Of a stretch of 64,000 nucleotides of DNA, positions 9,832 through 20,465 are shown in pieces. The stretch comes from Tubulanus polymorphus. Its lineage: Eukaryota; Nemertea; Palaeonemertea; Tubulaniformes; Tubulanidae. A program made the translations under genes and the position numbers. The stretch's first letter is position 1; every line of letters starts with the position of its first letter. The notes under the pieces were generated by a model, which saw nothing but the letters and a program-made list of their open reading frames with translations, did no database searches and was not told the origin of the DNA. The stretch is from positions 434,001 through 498,000 of the forward strand of contig NC_134033.1 in assembly GCF_964204645.1 (NCBI RefSeq). Direction: 5' to 3'.

Positions 9832-11227
9832 GTTGAAGCAGACCAGTGTCTCCGCAGTAACCACGCCTCTCTCTGCTGCGTCTCTCGTCTCGCCCTATCA
9901 TCAAATCTACTCTCAACACGAGCTGTGAACTATCATCCGATGGAGAATAAAATATGAATTTAAATATACGGTGCGTAGTGCTGGAAAATGCAGATTTGAC
10001 AAAGATGAATCTCTATTATGTCGTATTTCAGTTCAGGTGACTCTCACTATACCAGATACACGTTTTGTGAAGATAAACTTGGTACAAGCCAGTCTCATTG
10101 CATTCATCCAGAAATAAAGCAGCTTTTTTTATAAAATCCATTAGAAAAACCGACACAATTATGCGTACCTCCTATACACTTTATGAACAGTCAATGAAAA
10201 ATTCCCCATCTTTTAAATAGGTAATTTATGGCGTCTGATTTGGCCCGTACTAAACAATTTTCTGTACGGCTAGATGAACAATTTCTACACTGTATATTGG
10301 GCCACGTTTTGGTTTTGTCTTTCCTCCAGCCGTAAAGAAACAATTTTAGTATGGCCCGAATCAGCAGCCACAAGTTTGACAGAAGGCCTTCAAGCCGCAA
10401 AAATGAACAAAGTTATTGCGATAAACCCACACAACTGTAGAACTGGATCCAGGGTCAAATTAAACTCACACAACTGTGGAACTGGATCCAGGGTCAAATT
10501 AAACTCACACAACTGTGGAACTGGGTTCAGAGTCAAATTAAACCCACACAACTGTGGAACTGGGTTCAGAGTCGAATTAAACCCACATAACTGTGGAACT
10601 GGGTTCAGAGTCAAATTAAACCCACACAACTGTGGAACTGGGTTCAGAGTCGAATTAAACCCACATAACTGTGGAACTGGGTTCAGAGTCCAATTAAACC
10701 CACACAACTGTCAGATTGAACTATCTTAAGACTAAAATGTGGTCTTAGGATTTAAGATCAAATTTTGGACTGTGCAGCTGAGTCCCTCGCGGTTCCCCAG
10801 TCTCCGAGTTCAGATTGTACTCTTTTAATTCTAACCCAGAGTTAACTCTAACTCACAGCTGTGGAACCGCGGGCTGGTCCAGGGTGACTGGCTGATCGGT
10901 TTCGAAGGGAACGCCGAATTAAGACACATTGATATCGGTTGTTAGCATGAAATTGTTTATTTATTTGCACTAAACAGAAGTTCGTCTCTCAAAAACTACA
11001 TTTCATAAAATATGAATAAAAAACAATCATTTATTTCACATAAAATCACAATCTATTCAACAATAATCCAGTTGTTACTATAGTGATTTTTACACTTCCG
11101 GTTTCACGAAAAGTTAAACTCAATTCAGTTTGTTGAATAGTCGCTGAAATTGGGCAATAATTCAAACTTAACCGTTTTTAGCTGGAAAACTTTTTCACGA
11201 AACCAAACCCTGTTGGGGTATTATGTT
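9832..11227. other. Interval with 39-bp minisatellite, no gene seen
   Basis: Apart from the tandem array at 10430-10715 and a degenerate CCAGTT-family fragment near 10850-10880 (GCTGTGGAACCGCGGGCTGG), I see no coding or RNA feature. The AT-rich part next to DCXR-B (10940-11227) probably contains its 3' UTR. Confidence 0.4.
10430..10715. repeat. 39-bp minisatellite
   Basis: About seven copies of a 39-bp unit built from CACACAACTGTGGAACTGGG plus TTCAGAGTCAAATTAAACC. Because 39 is divisible by three, both strands stay open (151 and 105 codons); these frames are repeat artefacts. The GTGGAACTGG word is also the terminus of the MITE family in this window. Confidence 0.85.
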
Positions 11228-13365
11228 CTAAGCAATAGTAAAACCACCGTCGACAGGGATTGACTGCCCGTTTACCATCTTAGATCGGTCGCTTAATAGA
11301 TAAACTATCATATCCACGATATCCTGTTCATCTGCGAAATATAAATAAATATATAACTGAGCTCGAAATCGACAGTTGATGTTTATAAGAGTTTACAAGT
11401 AAAAACTGAGATCACATCACATCAGTAAAACTGAGCTGAAATAAAATATCAGCAAAACTCACAGGATTTGGGTCCTCCCCCTCCCCAAGAAAATTTTGAA
11501 AATTTGAAGCGTTTTAGATGGATTTGTGTCCGACCAATGTTAGTGAATATTTCATATGAAATTTCGCTGAAATTTAATCTGATAAAAACTTTCTTCGGCT
11601 AAATTAGCGGAACACGAGATCTTGCGGGGATGTGTGTTAGCACCTAATGCACCCCCCCCCCCGGGTACGGGCTTGTGAGGATATGATCATTTATTCTGAC
11701 GGATCTTTTACTAAACTTCATCAGCAAAGAAAAACGAAAATGTTTTTTCATCGTTTTCACTGACGATGAAAATGATGATGAAAATTTGTTAAAACTCCGT
11801 GTTGGTTTTGCTCACGGTTAAGTTTGAAATACTGAGATTGATATCTGAGTATCACGTGACCTATGATACCTGCAAATCTTCCCGTCGGCGTCCGTTTCAA
11901 CTGATCGTCAAACATCGTCTGTATTTCCGGTGTGGCTGTGAGCACGTGATCTAAAACGAATCGGGTCAAGGTCGTCCCTGCTATTATAGAGTTCACTCTT
12001 ATCTGGAGACAAACAAATAAACAATAGCATCAACAGAATGATGTGTCAGATCCTCGGAGTCCCTGGTTCGAATACTTTAACCGGTGGGCCCAAAAACTGC
12101 CCCAATAATTTACGTACCCCGTGCGGTCCAAATTGTACCGCTCCAAGTCGCGTCATCGCGTCAAGGGCAGCTTTACTCATTATATAGGAGTCGACCTTCA
12201 AGTCGAACCCACGAATCGACCCGATACTGGAAATATTCACTATCGAACCGGGAATTTTACGATCGATCAAATTCTTAGCCACCACCTTCAAAATACAAGA
12301 AATAGAAAATTCACAAAAAAACTCTGTTGAAGTTTGTGAGAAGTGTTTGATCACGTGACTGTTTATATATGTTTGATCACGTGACTGTTACCTGAGTTAC
12401 GTTAATCACTGATTTTACATTCACGTTCATGATCCTAGAAATAAAATCAAATAAAACACAATTTAACACTTCAGGATTTCGGGTGACACGCGTTGTGTGT
12501 TTGTCTCAAATCTTACTCGTCGAAACTTTGTTCAGTGACGTTTAACAGAGGTCCATCCGGTTTTATCAGCGCCGCATTATTAACCAATAGATCTATAGGT
12601 AAAGCGCCCTCTATCGCGTCACGTGTCTTCTTCCAATCTCTCAAATCAAGACAAATCGTCTCAATATCAGAAAACTGTGAAATATCAAAAATACTGGATA
12701 TACCATTCCGGTAAAACATGGCGGCCTCCATAAATCCCCCTTATGACATCACACGGTTAGATTAGTGATGTCATTCAATGCATGTAGGTCATATACCTCT
12801 TGTTTCAGTGAGTCAAGGTCAGATTGTGTACGCGACAAGGCCACAACTTTAGCTCCACATTTCACCAATGTTTTCACGCAACACCGACCTATACCTGTCA
12901 ATAGACAAACTAGAATACATATACCGCCCCCTAGTGGGACCTATACCTGTCAATAGACAAACTAGAATACATATACCGCCCCCTAGCGGGACGTATACAT
13001 ATCAATAGACAAACTAGAATACATATACCGCCCCCTAGTGGGACCTATACCTGTCAATAGACAAACTAGAATACATATACCGCCCCCTAGCGGGACCTAT
13101 ACATATCAATAGACAAACTAGAATACATATACCGCCCCCTAGCGGGACCTATACATATCAATAGACAAACTAGAATACATATACCGCCCCCTAGTGGGAC
13201 CTATACATATCAATAGACAAAATAGAATAAATATACCCCCCCCCTAGCGGGACAAACTAGAATTACAGATACATTGAAATACTGCCCCCTAGTGGTGTTT
13301 AATTCATACTTACCCTTACCCGCACCTGTCACGAGTACTCTTCTACCGTTGAAATTTATCTCCAT
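11228..13365 (-). CDS. DCXR-like short-chain dehydrogenase, copy B (intact)
   Basis: Seven exons with GT-AG borders: 13365-13314, 12894-12797, 12674-12517, 12434-12392, 12285-12118, 12002-11870 and 11331-11228; 756 nt, 251 residues. This is a classical SDR of the L-xylulose/dicarbonyl reductase group (human DCXR is 244 residues), expected to reduce dicarbonyls or L-xylulose with NADPH. Motifs: TGAGKGIG (residues 13-20), ALSRTQSDLDSL after strand 2 (the Arg-Thr seen in NADPH-specific members), NNAA, NISS, and catalytic Tyr and Lys in SYIMSK. The ends PVDGGF and IVDMIVYLLSD are typical. Unusual: after strand 6 the usual NP/PG motif is replaced (NSIIAGTT, versus NSVNPCTT in copy A), so cofactor or substrate contacts there may differ. 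Intron 1 is largely minisatellite. Transcribed towards copy A. Confidence 0.85.
12895..13296 (-). repeat. 52-bp minisatellite in DCXR-B intron 1 carrying CTCF-like motifs
   Basis: Seven units with TATACCGCCCCCTAGCGGGA or the AGTGGGA variant (cores near 12925, 12978, 13031, 13083, 13136, 13189, 13240) plus one isolated TACTGCCCCCTAGTGG at 13280-13295. This is the reverse complement of the DCXR-A intron 1 array, with a different copy number. Each unit again includes the exon 2 acceptor word. Confidence 0.8.
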
Positions 13366-14759
13366 TTCGCTAGCCTACCTGTAGATTGTTGAGGTTACCA
13401 GTATATTCAGAATAGGCTACTAGTAGGTTCAGGATACTAATAGGTTGTTCAGGTTACCAGTAGGTTCAGTATAGGCTACTAGTAGGTTCAGAATACTAGT
13501 AGGATAAAGGTGCTATATGCTGTACTGTATTAGTTTAGGCTGTTTGTCAATGTATACTAAATTGAATTCCCCTCTGTAGAATTTTTAACAATTTTATGTT
13601 AGCTCATTCACAATAGTTGCTGTCATAAATATCAATGTGTGCCATTTATTCAAAAATTTGAAAACGGTATTCATTGAATTTCTTGGTAATCTATTCACAA
13701 ATCCAAACGTACATTGAATGGGCCGTTCATAAAACACAAAACGTCACTTAGAAATTCAGGAGATTAATTCTGCTTAAAAATTCAGTAAAATCCGTTGATA
13801 CATCCACTGCTCGGACCAGAGAAAAATCTGGTTTTACAAGGCATCATTTTGCAGTGTTATGAAAAACGATATTTTCATTAAATTTGAATTAAATTGAACA
13901 AATTAGTTGTGTGAGAAATGTTGACGTTAATCTAGCCGCGGTATAGGATATACTTATAACCGACTTTGTCTGTATATAACAAACAAGTGAGAGCCTGCTT
14001 GATAAAGTTATCCCTGGTTCGAACCCCATATTAAGTACTGATTATGAGTAGACCCGATGTACTTGATGTCTCAGGTTCGAATCCATATTGATACCGATTA
14101 CGAATGGTCTGCAGATAGACTGCGCGACAAACAAACACGTAAAATTAAATCCAATTATTAGAATCATGAGAAATGGCGCAAAAACGATTTCTTTTTAACA
14201 TCTAAGATTTTTGTGTTGAACTTTTCTTATCATTTATTTATTGTACAATACAATTTCTACGACCCACTTTTGTCAGAGCCTTGAAGAATTTTGGGTGTCG
14301 GAAAATGCAGACTAAATAACGAAAGAGAACGCTCCAGTTCGGAATATCAAAACCGACTAAAACTTTATTTTTACACATTGTACTAATTCATAATAGACAC
14401 AGTCACTAAAACTGGAGGAACAACGGCGGCGAGTAGTCACGTGACAACGAGACAAACAACACATTACGACAAGCTGTGCCGGAGGACAAATAATAAATCA
14501 CATGATATAAACATTTAAACATTGTAGGAATATGAAATACATATTAAATAATGTACAAGAATTTTAAATTATGTTTTGCTCTACGATGAATATTCATTCA
14601 AATGCAATGTATTTCTGTATAGTTTATACTGTATTACAATTAAGTGAAGGACACAATGAAGGAGAAACAGTTGGTGCGTATTTAAAACTTTAGAGCAAGG
14701 CACAAAATTATCGGATTTTCAAAAAAAAGGAAAAATTATTGTTTTATTGTTAAGGCGCT
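13366..14759. other. Interval between DCXR-B and the LamG-PAN gene
   Basis: About 140 bp just upstream of DCXR-B (13366-13505) contains short CTACTAGTAGGTTCAG/GGTTACCAGTA repeats shared with the promoter side of DCXR-A (1345-1425), so the inverted duplication includes the proximal promoter. The rest (13510-14759) is AT-rich with no recognisable gene; its right part is probably the 3' UTR of the LamG-PAN gene. Confidence 0.4.
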
Positions 14760-15510
14760 TCAGTTCTCGATGAGCGCGTACGTGGAATAAGTATCGAGTT
14801 CAGTGAATGAGTCTTGATTATTGAATTCATCTCTAGTAACGTTTAAAAGTGAACAGATTCTGTTACTATTGATTTTAGAAAAATAAAACGATTTACACGA
14901 AGGGTTAGATTTACAACAGAGTTTAGCGCAGTGGATCAGACTACGAGCTGGGATTTTACTGATAACATGAGAGGGGTCAACAACTCGTCCACTTCCGTAC
15001 TTCCTATACCGGCATGGTCCAGGTTCAGTAGTAGGCTCAGTAGTAGGCTCAGTAGTAGGTTCAGTAGTAGGTTCAGTGGTAGTCTCAGTTGTAGGCTCAG
15101 TAGTAGGTTCAGTAGTAGGTTCAGTGGTAGTCTCAGTTGTAGGCTCAGTAGTAGGTTCAGTAGTAGGTTCAGTGGTAGTCTCAGTAGTAGGCTCAGTATT
15201 AGGTTCAGTAGTAGGTTCAGTAGTAGGTTCAGTGGTAGTCTCAGTTGTAGGCTCAGTATTAGGTTCAGTATTAGGTTCAGTAGTAGGTTCAGTAGTAGGT
15301 TCAGTAGTAGGTTCAGTAGTAGGTTCAGTAGTAGGTTCAGTAGTAGGTTCAGTAGTAGGTTCAGTAGTAGGCTCAGTAGTAGACTCAGTAGTAGGTTCAG
15401 TAGTAGGTTCAGTAGGGGTTGGCGTAGTCGTCATCGTCGTCGGCACGATAGGGGGCGCCTTAAGTTCTGATTTAAAAAGAAAACGATAAAAATTCACCCT
15501 CCTCTCCCGC

Positions 15511-15548
<38 letters not shown>

Positions 15549-18326
15549 CCTCCCTCTCTCACCACCACGTACCTGATAAACAATCGTCGTTTATTCCTAG
15601 CAATGGTACAAAGTTTTCATACTCGTCGAATAACATAAAACAGCTCATACGACCAGTGAATCGCCTGTCACGTGCTGATGTAGGGGCGATGTAGATATTG
15701 CCCGAGGCGGTGAACGGGTCCGCGATACACCAATCAACAATAAATTCAGTGTGCAATGAAAATTCATTGGATTTAGCGTCGTAAAATATCTTAACACGAA
15801 CCCATTCGTTAGTTTTGACTACCTGATAGCTAGCTGTTGCCCTAGCGGGATACGCGTGTAATGAACCGTTAGTGCAGTAGACCGTCAGGCTTGAATTTCC
15901 CGATCCCCAACGGATCAAATCGAACGATGCCGATAACGCGTAGATATTCAACATAATCGTGAAGCTTTTTCCGGTGAAGTCCAATTTTCCGTCAGAGTTC
16001 TCGATCGTAATGGAGTTTGAACCGTCGAATTTGAAGGCGGTTTTAGGTTTATCAGTTGGACCGGGTCCGTACCCAGGGGCTTGTGAGATTCCGTTATGGT
16101 TATTGCCGGAGCTGTCTTGTAGCCCGGTAAGTTCACTCAGCAGCCATTTGCCTATCAGTATACTGTTCACTGTAAAGACAAAAGAACGCTTTAATGCTCA
16201 CCACGTTGTGGAACGTTTGTCACCGTTTCGGATGGGAAAGAGATTTTATGACATTTTTGCAGGGAAAAGTGGAAAGAGCTAATAAATATAGCCGCAAAGC
16301 AGCGATTACGGGTTTTCAGAACAGCGATAACGTGTTTTCAAAAAGGTAAATAGATACAGCCGCAAAGCAGCGATAACGGGTTTTCAGAAAAATACAATAA
16401 ATATAGCTGCAAAGCAGCGATAACGGGTTTTCTGATTTATTGCACAGTGCTAGTGAGAGGGTAAACATCATCTACACAGAGAGATCACACGCCACCTGTC
16501 GGACGAAAGGTTTGCCGCCGTGAGATGACGACTACACATTCAACACAATCCCGCACAAACCCCGCACAGCCCTGCTTTTATCAATACTATGTGAAAAAAC
16601 TTTTTTGGAACATTTCATCGATCGATATGACCTAATGAATAAATCATTTAACAGTTGCTAGCCGCCATTTTGTTAGCGTATTTTTGTCCTGTATTATCGG
16701 GTAATTTTTTCTCTTTTTATAGAACTACTTGTTTTGCGTGTTTTATCATGTTTAACTGGGAGAGAGATTAATTTCGACAGTTGAGACGAGAAGATACACA
16801 ATATCCGTGTAAGAAGATAACAAGAGAAATCCCACAATAAGTTCAGCCAAAACGAGAAACTTGAATAGAAGAGTTATATATATTTTTTATATATATATAT
16901 TATATTTATATATATATTATATTTATATATATATTTTATATATATATATATATATATTTACACAAGCGCATTCGTGAACATAAGAATGATGTAAAGAATT
17001 TTAAGCCTGAAAGCGGTGTTGCTAATCACGTATACGAAACCAGCCACAATTTTGATTTTGAAAATGCCTCCATAATTTTCCCCTGTTCAGAAAAGATTAA
17101 ACGACACATTATGGAATCGGCCCTGATTATTGAAAACTTGGAAAATTGTGTTAATTTGAATAACGGTTTTTCCCCCCACAACATTTTGATCTCCAAATTT
17201 CTCGCTTCTCTTGTACCCCCGTTATACTAATTCCCTCCATTGTTTTGCCTTTATCATAGTTTGCTTGTTTCCACTCACTCACTGATTATCGCCTTTCATG
17301 TTCCTTCTCTTTGTTTTATTTGATTACCCCTTAGCTTGTCCTCCCGTTTTAATCACTTTAGCTTGTGTCTTTGTTTATTAATTACTTTAATCTACATTGC
17401 CCCTAGTTTGCCTTGCTTACTTTAGCATTGTTTTCTAGTTGTTATGTCATTACTTTAATCTATTCCCCTTTCAATATTTTAATCACTCACTCTGCTTCTA
17501 TTGTTTTGGTCTTGTATAAATATCTTGTAATATTCTCCTGTACTCAGTACGCCTGATGATGGCTAATAGTCTTTAGCCGAAACGTTGCGCAAATATATAT
17601 AACTCTTCTATTCAAGTTTCTCGTTTTGGCTGAACTTATTGTGGGATTTCTCTTGTTAATTTCGACAGTTTTAGCAACAGTTTTCGCCGGATGCATGAAA
17701 ATTCAGGGCTCAACTGTGAAGTTCGTTATCTTTGAAATCAATTTTTGCAAAAAATCAAACATTTCAGGAATTATGCGCATAAACCCCCTTTCAAGTGAAA
17801 TTCAAAATGTAAAGATATCGTGCCTAGTTTTTATTCTATGGCTATTTAACTGTAGCTCGTCTATTATCATTCCGAATTCGGCGCTGTTTAAATATGAATG
17901 CACGCACGCCATCAACTCTGTCGCCCACTCGCAGCTCGCAGTTCTAGCTCAACTACTGCTGTCAATTTATCCGAAACCGACCACTTCATGTTACTTTTAG
18001 ATATTGTTTGAACAGTTTTCATGCTACAATTTGCAAATATTCTGACAATGCTGATAAAAAAAAAACTTGAAACAATGCATGACGTCACGATCGCAACGAA
18101 TTCAAAATAAATTCAAAAAAATAGAAAACATGAAAATTGATAAAATTTTAACATTTCATCTTTTTTTCAATGTTTTCGTTTTTTTCTACTTTTTGACCTT
18201 CGACCTTTGAAGATTTTTACACACCAATGAATATGTTTAGATAAATGCATATCGAATGAATTATTCCTCACCTGATGTAGTTAGGATCACCACACAGAAC
18301 AATACAATCATCTTTACGCCCGTCAT
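14760..18326 (-). CDS. Secreted LamG-like / mucin-repeat / PAN-domain protein
   Basis: Three exons: 18326-18272, 16169-15573 and 15466-14760 (1359 nt, 452 residues, both introns phase 1). Exon 1 encodes a clear signal peptide ([18 protein letters not shown]). Exon 2 encodes a concanavalin/LamG-type jelly-roll: [14 protein letters not shown], an [11 protein letters not shown] strand, [12 protein letters not shown], and a final [12 protein letters not shown] with Cys. Exon 3 starts with a Thr/Pro stretch, then ~35 TTEP-type units (some NTEP or TTET), and ends with a six-Cys PAN/apple module ([33 protein letters not shown]) and the stop at 14760. Expected to be extracellular, with an O-glycosylated Thr-rich spacer between two carbohydrate/protein-binding folds. 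Partners are unknown. Intron 1 contains a Penelope-like insertion on the opposite strand. Confidence 0.8.
15008..15420. repeat. Coding 12-bp minisatellite (TTEP repeat)
   Basis: About 34 copies of a 12-bp unit (on the plus strand GTAGGTTCAGTA) form the mucin-like tract of the LamG-PAN gene. Because the unit is a multiple of three and lacks stops, plus-strand frames of 137 and 179 codons (VVGS and SRFS repeats) are also open; I regard these as shadows. Confidence 0.85.
15508..15562. repeat. CT-rich microsatellite in intron 2 of the LamG-PAN gene
   Basis: A (CT)n run with CCCT interruptions lies between exon 3 (15466) and exon 2 (15573). On the gene strand it is a GA-rich stretch immediately after the exon 2 donor, so the 106-bp intron is mostly microsatellite. 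Confidence 0.8.
16290..16435. repeat. Three-copy tandem repeat (GCAGCGATAACGGGTTTTC)
   Basis: Three imperfect ~50-bp copies of AATAxATAGCCGCAAAGCAGCGATAACGGGTTTTCAGAA lie in intron 1 of the LamG-PAN gene. Confidence 0.7.
16880..16958. repeat. AT microsatellite inside the Penelope-like element
   Basis: Runs of (TA)n and TATATT units join the inverted 5' arm to the ORF remnant. They may have arisen from the element's own ATATATAT end, which sits at the inner border of both arms. Confidence 0.7.
16961..17230 (+). pseudogene. GIY-YIG endonuclease C-terminal fragment of the Penelope-like element
   Basis: 89 codons open up to TAA at 17228-17230. Signature features of the endonuclease module of Penelope-like elements: RIREHKNDV, the spacer [17 protein letters not shown], then [10 protein letters not shown], followed by a short Asn-rich tail and a terminal PPLY-type end. 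The GIY and YIG motifs and the upstream reverse transcriptase are absent, so this is a truncated remnant that cannot move itself. Confidence 0.7.
17553..17590 (+). ncRNA. Hammerhead-ribozyme-like motif of the Penelope-like element
   Basis: CTGATGA (17553-17559), a perfect 6-bp helix GGCTAA/TTAGCC (17561-17566 with 17573-17578), then GAAA (17579-17582). This is the core layout of a hammerhead ribozyme with a closed stem II, and Penelope-like elements are known to carry such ribozymes. Caveats: one extra U separates CTGATGA from stem II, and I cannot place stem III and the cleavage site with certainty. It may be inactive. Confidence 0.45.
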
Positions 18327-19790
18327 TTTTACTGAATATAGATGTATTTGCTAATAATTTATGATATCAGGAATGAAATCCAGTTTTACTACACGGGAGA
18401 CGCGAGTTAGCGGCGAGTTGTAGACACAGAGGAAGTGGTCAATGCAATGAGCTGTTTTTATACGCATTCTATTCCCCCTCTCCTCCTCTCCCCTGTCCCT
18501 CCTCCCTCTCACCGTTTTGTTTTTATGAGGGCTCTTAATTATAACAAAGCCGATATTCGACGATATCAGTGTCTCTGTGAAGTGCTCTAACCCACAGCAC
18601 AGTTGTTATTCAACAACGCGGTCAACGCCTGACATTAAACAGGGTCGGAAACTGTGGGTTCACACGTCCTGCGTCACTTTGAAAATTGTTCTAGTGCTCC
18701 AATAAAAAAATGTATCGTCAAAAACTAGCGTCCCATGACCGCACACACCACCCGAAAACAGTCCGATGATGTCAGTGAATTTTCTGTCGTAATGTTGTTC
18801 TTGTTTGTGCGCTAGCTGATGTTTGGAAGAATTCGTATCAAACTGGCCGTAGTCTAGTGTGTACTGGATCAAACGTTGAATCGCGAGTTTCAATAAGGGT
18901 CTAAGATATAGTCACTCTTCTTTTAAAAAAGGGCACATACATCGCCAAAAATAGTTTAAAGGTTTAGAAAATCCCGAAAGGCCATAAATAGTTTACAAAA
19001 ATCAAAAACAATTGCAAAGAATCGTTAAAAATGTCGATGACATATGGCCCTGACTCAATTGTGAAATTACGAATAAAAAAGGCGGGCTCAAAGTGTCAAA
19101 TATTCGATAAAAGACTTGGTTCATATTCACCCAGTCCTGGCACTGATCGTTTCCGTCATACTATCCTAATATAACCACCAACTGAGGTTTGTATTGATTT
19201 TCACAATAGGTTCTGTGAACCTGGATTTCTGGTGGCTTAAAATCGAAGTAATTCAACAGAAAATCTTCCATATTTTTTTCAAAATATCTTACGACGCAGT
19301 CGAGCATGCTAACCACTAGACCATAGACCAGTAGTGGTTGATGGAGTCTGGTCAGTGTGGTGGTCAGTCAGGCGTGGTGACTGATCTCTACTCTCGCCAC
19401 TATTGACAAAAAAGCTCCACTTGTTCCTCCGGTCGGAATGGGATTCCTGCGAATATTAGCTCAACTCAAAATACAAAACCTTTAAAGTTGAATTATCCAG
19501 GTATGTGGCAAGGGGCAAACCTCGCCAACACCTTATAGTTTATTCATATATTCACGTTCCACTGATATCAGGCTCGCATTGTTAGATTTAATTCAAGGGC
19601 ACTTTTTTATCCAAATTTCTATTGTATGATGATAGTGAATGAGACAGCTAACCAGTTGTGTTGAGTATTGCGAGTGGCCTGTAGTTTATTCGCCTCCTAT
19701 AGTGCATCATCCAATGCGCCGAATATCCACTCGGGACGGGTATCTGTGGGTTCCGGACGGGTATCTGTGGGTTCCGGATTGTATGAGGGG
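18327..19790. other. Upstream region of the LamG-PAN gene and repeat-derived DNA
   Basis: 18327-18480 should hold the promoter of the minus-strand LamG-PAN gene; I see no certain TATA box. The rest is AT-rich and shows no gene. 19295-19632 belongs to the tRNA-derived composite repeat (separate entry). Confidence 0.35.
19295..19632 (-). mobile_element. tRNA-derived composite repeat, copy 1
   Basis: On the minus strand it carries TATGGTCTAGTGGTTAGCAT, a tRNA-type A box, cut off before the B box (at ~19295). The neighbouring ~300 bp aligns by eye with the region next to copy 2 (AAGCTC...CTTGT, ATATCAGGCTC, GGxACTTTTTTATxCAAATxTC). The element is non-autonomous and degenerate. Confidence 0.5.
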
Positions 19791-20465
19791 ATGGATCCAG
19801 GCTGTATATGCCCAGATTGGATGGATCCAGGCTGTATATGCCCAGATTGGATGGATCCAGGCTGTAGATGCCCAGATTGGATGGATCCAGGCTGTATATG
19901 CCCAGATTGGATGGTTCCAGGCTGTAGATGCCCAGATTGGATGGATCCAGGCTGTATATGCCCAGATTGGATGGCTACAGGCTGTATATGCCCAGATTGG
20001 ATGGATCCAGGCTGTATATGCCCAGATTGGATGGCTACAGGCTGTATATGCCCAGATTGGATGGATCCAGGCTCTATATGCCCAGATTGGATGGATCCAG
20101 GCTGTATATGCCCAGATTGGATGGATCCAGGCTGTAGATGCCCAGATTGGATGGATCCAGGCTGTATATGCCCAGATTGGATGGATCCCGGCTGTATATG
20201 CCCAGATTGGATGGATCCAGGCTGTATATGCCCATATTGGATGGACCCAGGCTGTAGATGGCCAGATTGGATGGTTCCAGGCTGTATATGCCCAGATTGG
20301 ATGGATCCAGGCTGTATATGCCCAGATTGGATGGTTCCAGGCTGTATATGCCCAGATTGGATGGTTCCAGGCTGTATATGCCCAGATTGGATGGATCCAG
20401 GCTGTATATGCCCAGATTGGATGGTTCCAGGCTGTATATGCCCAGATTGGATGGTTCCAGGGCGA
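19790..20465. repeat. 30-bp minisatellite, ~22 copies
   Basis: A nearly perfect array of a 30-bp unit (GGATCCAGGCTGTATATGCC then CAGATTGGAT). Since 30 is a multiple of three, one 386-codon plus-strand frame (GWIQAVYAQI repeats) and several shorter frames stay open. I see no start context, splice signals or domain, and treat them as non-coding. Confidence 0.9.

Larger units (their letters stand above)
16783..17655 (+). mobile_element. 5'-truncated Penelope-like retroelement
   Basis: The insert is flanked by a 15-bp direct repeat TTAATTTCGACAGTT (16768-16782 and 17656-17670), taken as the target-site duplication. It contains the C-terminal end of a GIY-YIG endonuclease-type ORF (16961-17230), a hammerhead-like CTGATGA...GAAA core (17553-17582) and 64-bp inverted arms (16819-16882 versus 17594-17657; the last two bases overlap the duplication). 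The 5' arm is an inverted copy of the element's 3' end and runs ~36 bp further out, so it preserves terminal sequence absent from the 3' side. The reverse transcriptase part is missing. It lies in intron 1 of the LamG-PAN gene in opposite orientation. Confidence 0.75.

Noticed and set aside
15076-15489. Plus-strand VVGS and SRFS repeat frames
   Set aside because: Antisense shadows of the TTEP tract, which is itself supported by a signal peptide, LamG and PAN exons in phase on the minus strand.
17626-18000. 124-codon frame starting at the right end of the Penelope-like element
   Set aside because: Begins inside the element's terminal repeat and runs into AT-rich intron of the LamG-PAN gene on the opposite strand; no recognised motif.
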